This document shows positions 63,275 to 64,000 of a stretch of 64,000 bases of DNA, in pieces. How positions within the stretch are numbered: position 1 is the stretch's first letter; each line of letters begins with the position of its first letter. Below the pieces are notes generated by a model. It ran no database searches, was not told the origin of the DNA, and was given only the letters and a program-made list of their open reading frames with translations. This stretch comes from Geothrix terrae (GTDB taxonomy: Bacteria > Acidobacteriota > Holophagae > Holophagales > Holophagaceae): NCBI RefSeq assembly GCF_022808775.1, contig NZ_JAKZLA010000001.1, positions 186,001 to 250,000 on the forward strand, given 5' to 3'. A program made the translations under genes and the position numbers.

Positions 63275-63987
63275 GCGGACCTACCGGGGATGTTGAAGGG
63301 CTTAAGGCCCTCCACCCAGACCATCGGGTTTGGTTCTACCAGGCGGCGAACCAGGGCGGCTCCGTAGAGCCTCACCAGGTCTGTCTGTCGGACGTTGGTC
63401 GTCCAGATGATGGGGCGCTCCTCCCGGTATCGCATGTTGACGATGTAGTCGAGCTGGGAAGCGCCCCAGTCCTGCGAGTAATCCCCCTTGATTCGCTCCC
63501 GGCCCAGGTCATCCAGGATCAGCAAGGAAGCATTGGCGAGGGCTTCCACGCGCTCCTCTGCCCCATTGATCGCGTGGGACCTCAGCCAGTGGGCCTCATC
63601 AGGCCAGCTAGACCAACGAACCGATGGGAATAGGTCCTGATAGAGGTCTAACTCATCTTTGAGGGCGGGGATGATCTCCCGTTCTGCATACCCAGCGAGT
63701 GCATCCTTCACGATAGAGGCGACGGCCTGGGTCTTCCCGACCCCAACCCCCCCACCAATCCCAAAACCAGGGTGCAGGCGTCCCTTTCGGGCCCACTCGG
63801 GAATCGCACGAAGGATGGGTTCAGGGATTTTCGCGGATTCAGCCCTGCTTTCATGGCGCATCAGGCCCCGCCCATTGTCCCACAAGAGGTCCAGGATTCG
63901 TTTGGGACATGTCTCGCGGAAACGGGCGATAACTGCTTTGCGGGCGGCTTCTCGCTCACAGGCCCTGCATCGGCCGCCTAAGGTCAT
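63271..63987 (-). CDS. DnaC/IstB-like AAA+ helicase loader
   Basis: A 238-residue ATPase. Walker A is GGGVGVGKTQ, Walker B SLLILDDLGRER, and sensor-like IIWTTNV follows, then the C-terminal LVRLYGAALVRRLVEPN. This matches the DnaC/DnaA/IstB helicase-loader group, which loads the replicative helicase in many phages. The N-terminus has GGRCRACERE, a half zinc site that may pair with residues upstream of the window edge or simply be a single CxxC. ATG 63987 has GAGGGC before it. It is the first complete gene of the block visible from the right. Confidence 0.85.
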   Translation of the reverse strand: MTLGGRCRACEREAARKAVIARFRETCPKRILDLLWDNGRGLMRHESRAESAKIPEPILRAIPEWARKGRLHPGFGIGGGVGVGKTQAVASIVKDALAGYAEREIIPALKDELDLYQDLFPSVRWSSWPDEAHWLRSHAINGAEERVEALANASLLILDDLGRERIKGDYSQDWGASQLDYIVNMRYREERPIIWTTNVRQTDLVRLYGAALVRRLVEPNPMVWVEGLKPFNIPGRSA

Positions 63988-64000
63988 GCCCTCATGCTCG

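Larger units (their letters stand above)
56337..64000 (-). mobile_element. Phage-like block (partial or mosaic prophage) next to tRNA-Thr
   Basis: From about 56.3 kb to the window edge nearly all genes lie on the minus strand, are small and overlap, and the sequence is visibly less GC-rich than the rest. A helicase loader, HTH protein, tape-measure protein and gp10-like protein identify it as phage-derived. No integrase, capsid, portal or terminase is seen and no second copy of the tRNA end was noticed. It either continues past 64000 or is degraded. Its exact left border (tRNA-Thr versus SRAP gene) is uncertain. Confidence 0.7.

Noticed and set aside
56225..64000. Integrase or transposase for the phage-like block
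   Set aside because: No tyrosine or serine recombinase motifs and no IS element ends were seen on either strand.

Overview
The window is a GC-rich bacterial chromosome segment that ends in a visibly less GC-rich prophage-like block. The gene set points to a Gram-negative, anaerobically respiring, menaquinone-using bacterium: lpxC and lptB (LPS), mqnC (futalosine menaquinone route), two 11-heme cytochrome c/b membrane proteins, a VPS10-like beta-propeller protein and tandem prolyl oligopeptidases. I infer Acidobacteriota, Holophagae (Geothrix/Holophaga-like). This rests on gene content only, since no rRNA is present.

Layout. 1-2.4 kb: end of a penicillin-binding transpeptidase gene, an HExxH+SpoIID protein and a GIY-YIG protein, tightly overlapping on +. 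2.3-6.4 kb (-): amidohydrolase, rpe, an EF-hand-like membrane protein and an Arg/Pro-rich secreted protein. 6.6-10.7 kb (+): a membrane PAS-GGDEF-EAL protein and a methylmalonyl-CoA mutase large subunit. 10.8-15.8 kb (+): a respiratory island with two CbcL-like 11-heme proteins flanked by two small related c-type cytochromes, an FNR/CRP-type palindrome in front and terminators at the ends. 15.8-22.2 kb (-): coaE fused in frame to tldD, then a macro-domain gene, pmbA, a methyltransferase and a phosphohexomutase. 22.3-34.1 kb (+): accA, recJ, an LptC/LptA-like gene, a VPS10-like gene, lptB, rpoN, hpf, a mini zinc-ribbon gene and mqnC. 34.2-35.8 kb: a KirBac-type K+ channel and a GreA/GreB-family factor, divergent. 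35.8-46.6 kb (-): rlpA, ispD, lpxC and a complete his operon (hisD, hisC-HAD fusion, hisB, H, A, F, IE, Z, G). The fused HAD domain may supply the otherwise missing histidinol-phosphatase. 46.8-51.7 kb (-): phoH, a hypothetical gene, tyrS and a PATAN-type protein. 51.8-56.1 kb (+): two tandem prolyl oligopeptidases. 56.15 kb: tRNA-Thr(CGT).

From about 56.3 kb to the right edge lies a compact, almost entirely minus-strand phage-like block. It has a DnaC-like helicase loader, a small HTH protein, a coiled-coil protein, micro-ORFs, a tandem series of six small overlapping genes sharing an N-terminal RLxxLE helix, a tape-measure protein, an HK97-gp10-like protein, a small membrane protein and an SRAP (YedK/HMCES) protein. 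No integrase, capsid, portal or terminase is visible, so it is either a degraded or mosaic prophage or one that continues past the window. The RLE micro-gene array is the best candidate for something undescribed. No stretch over about 300 bases lacks a gene; the longest gaps (6368-6619 and 46568-46828) are listed as regulatory regions.
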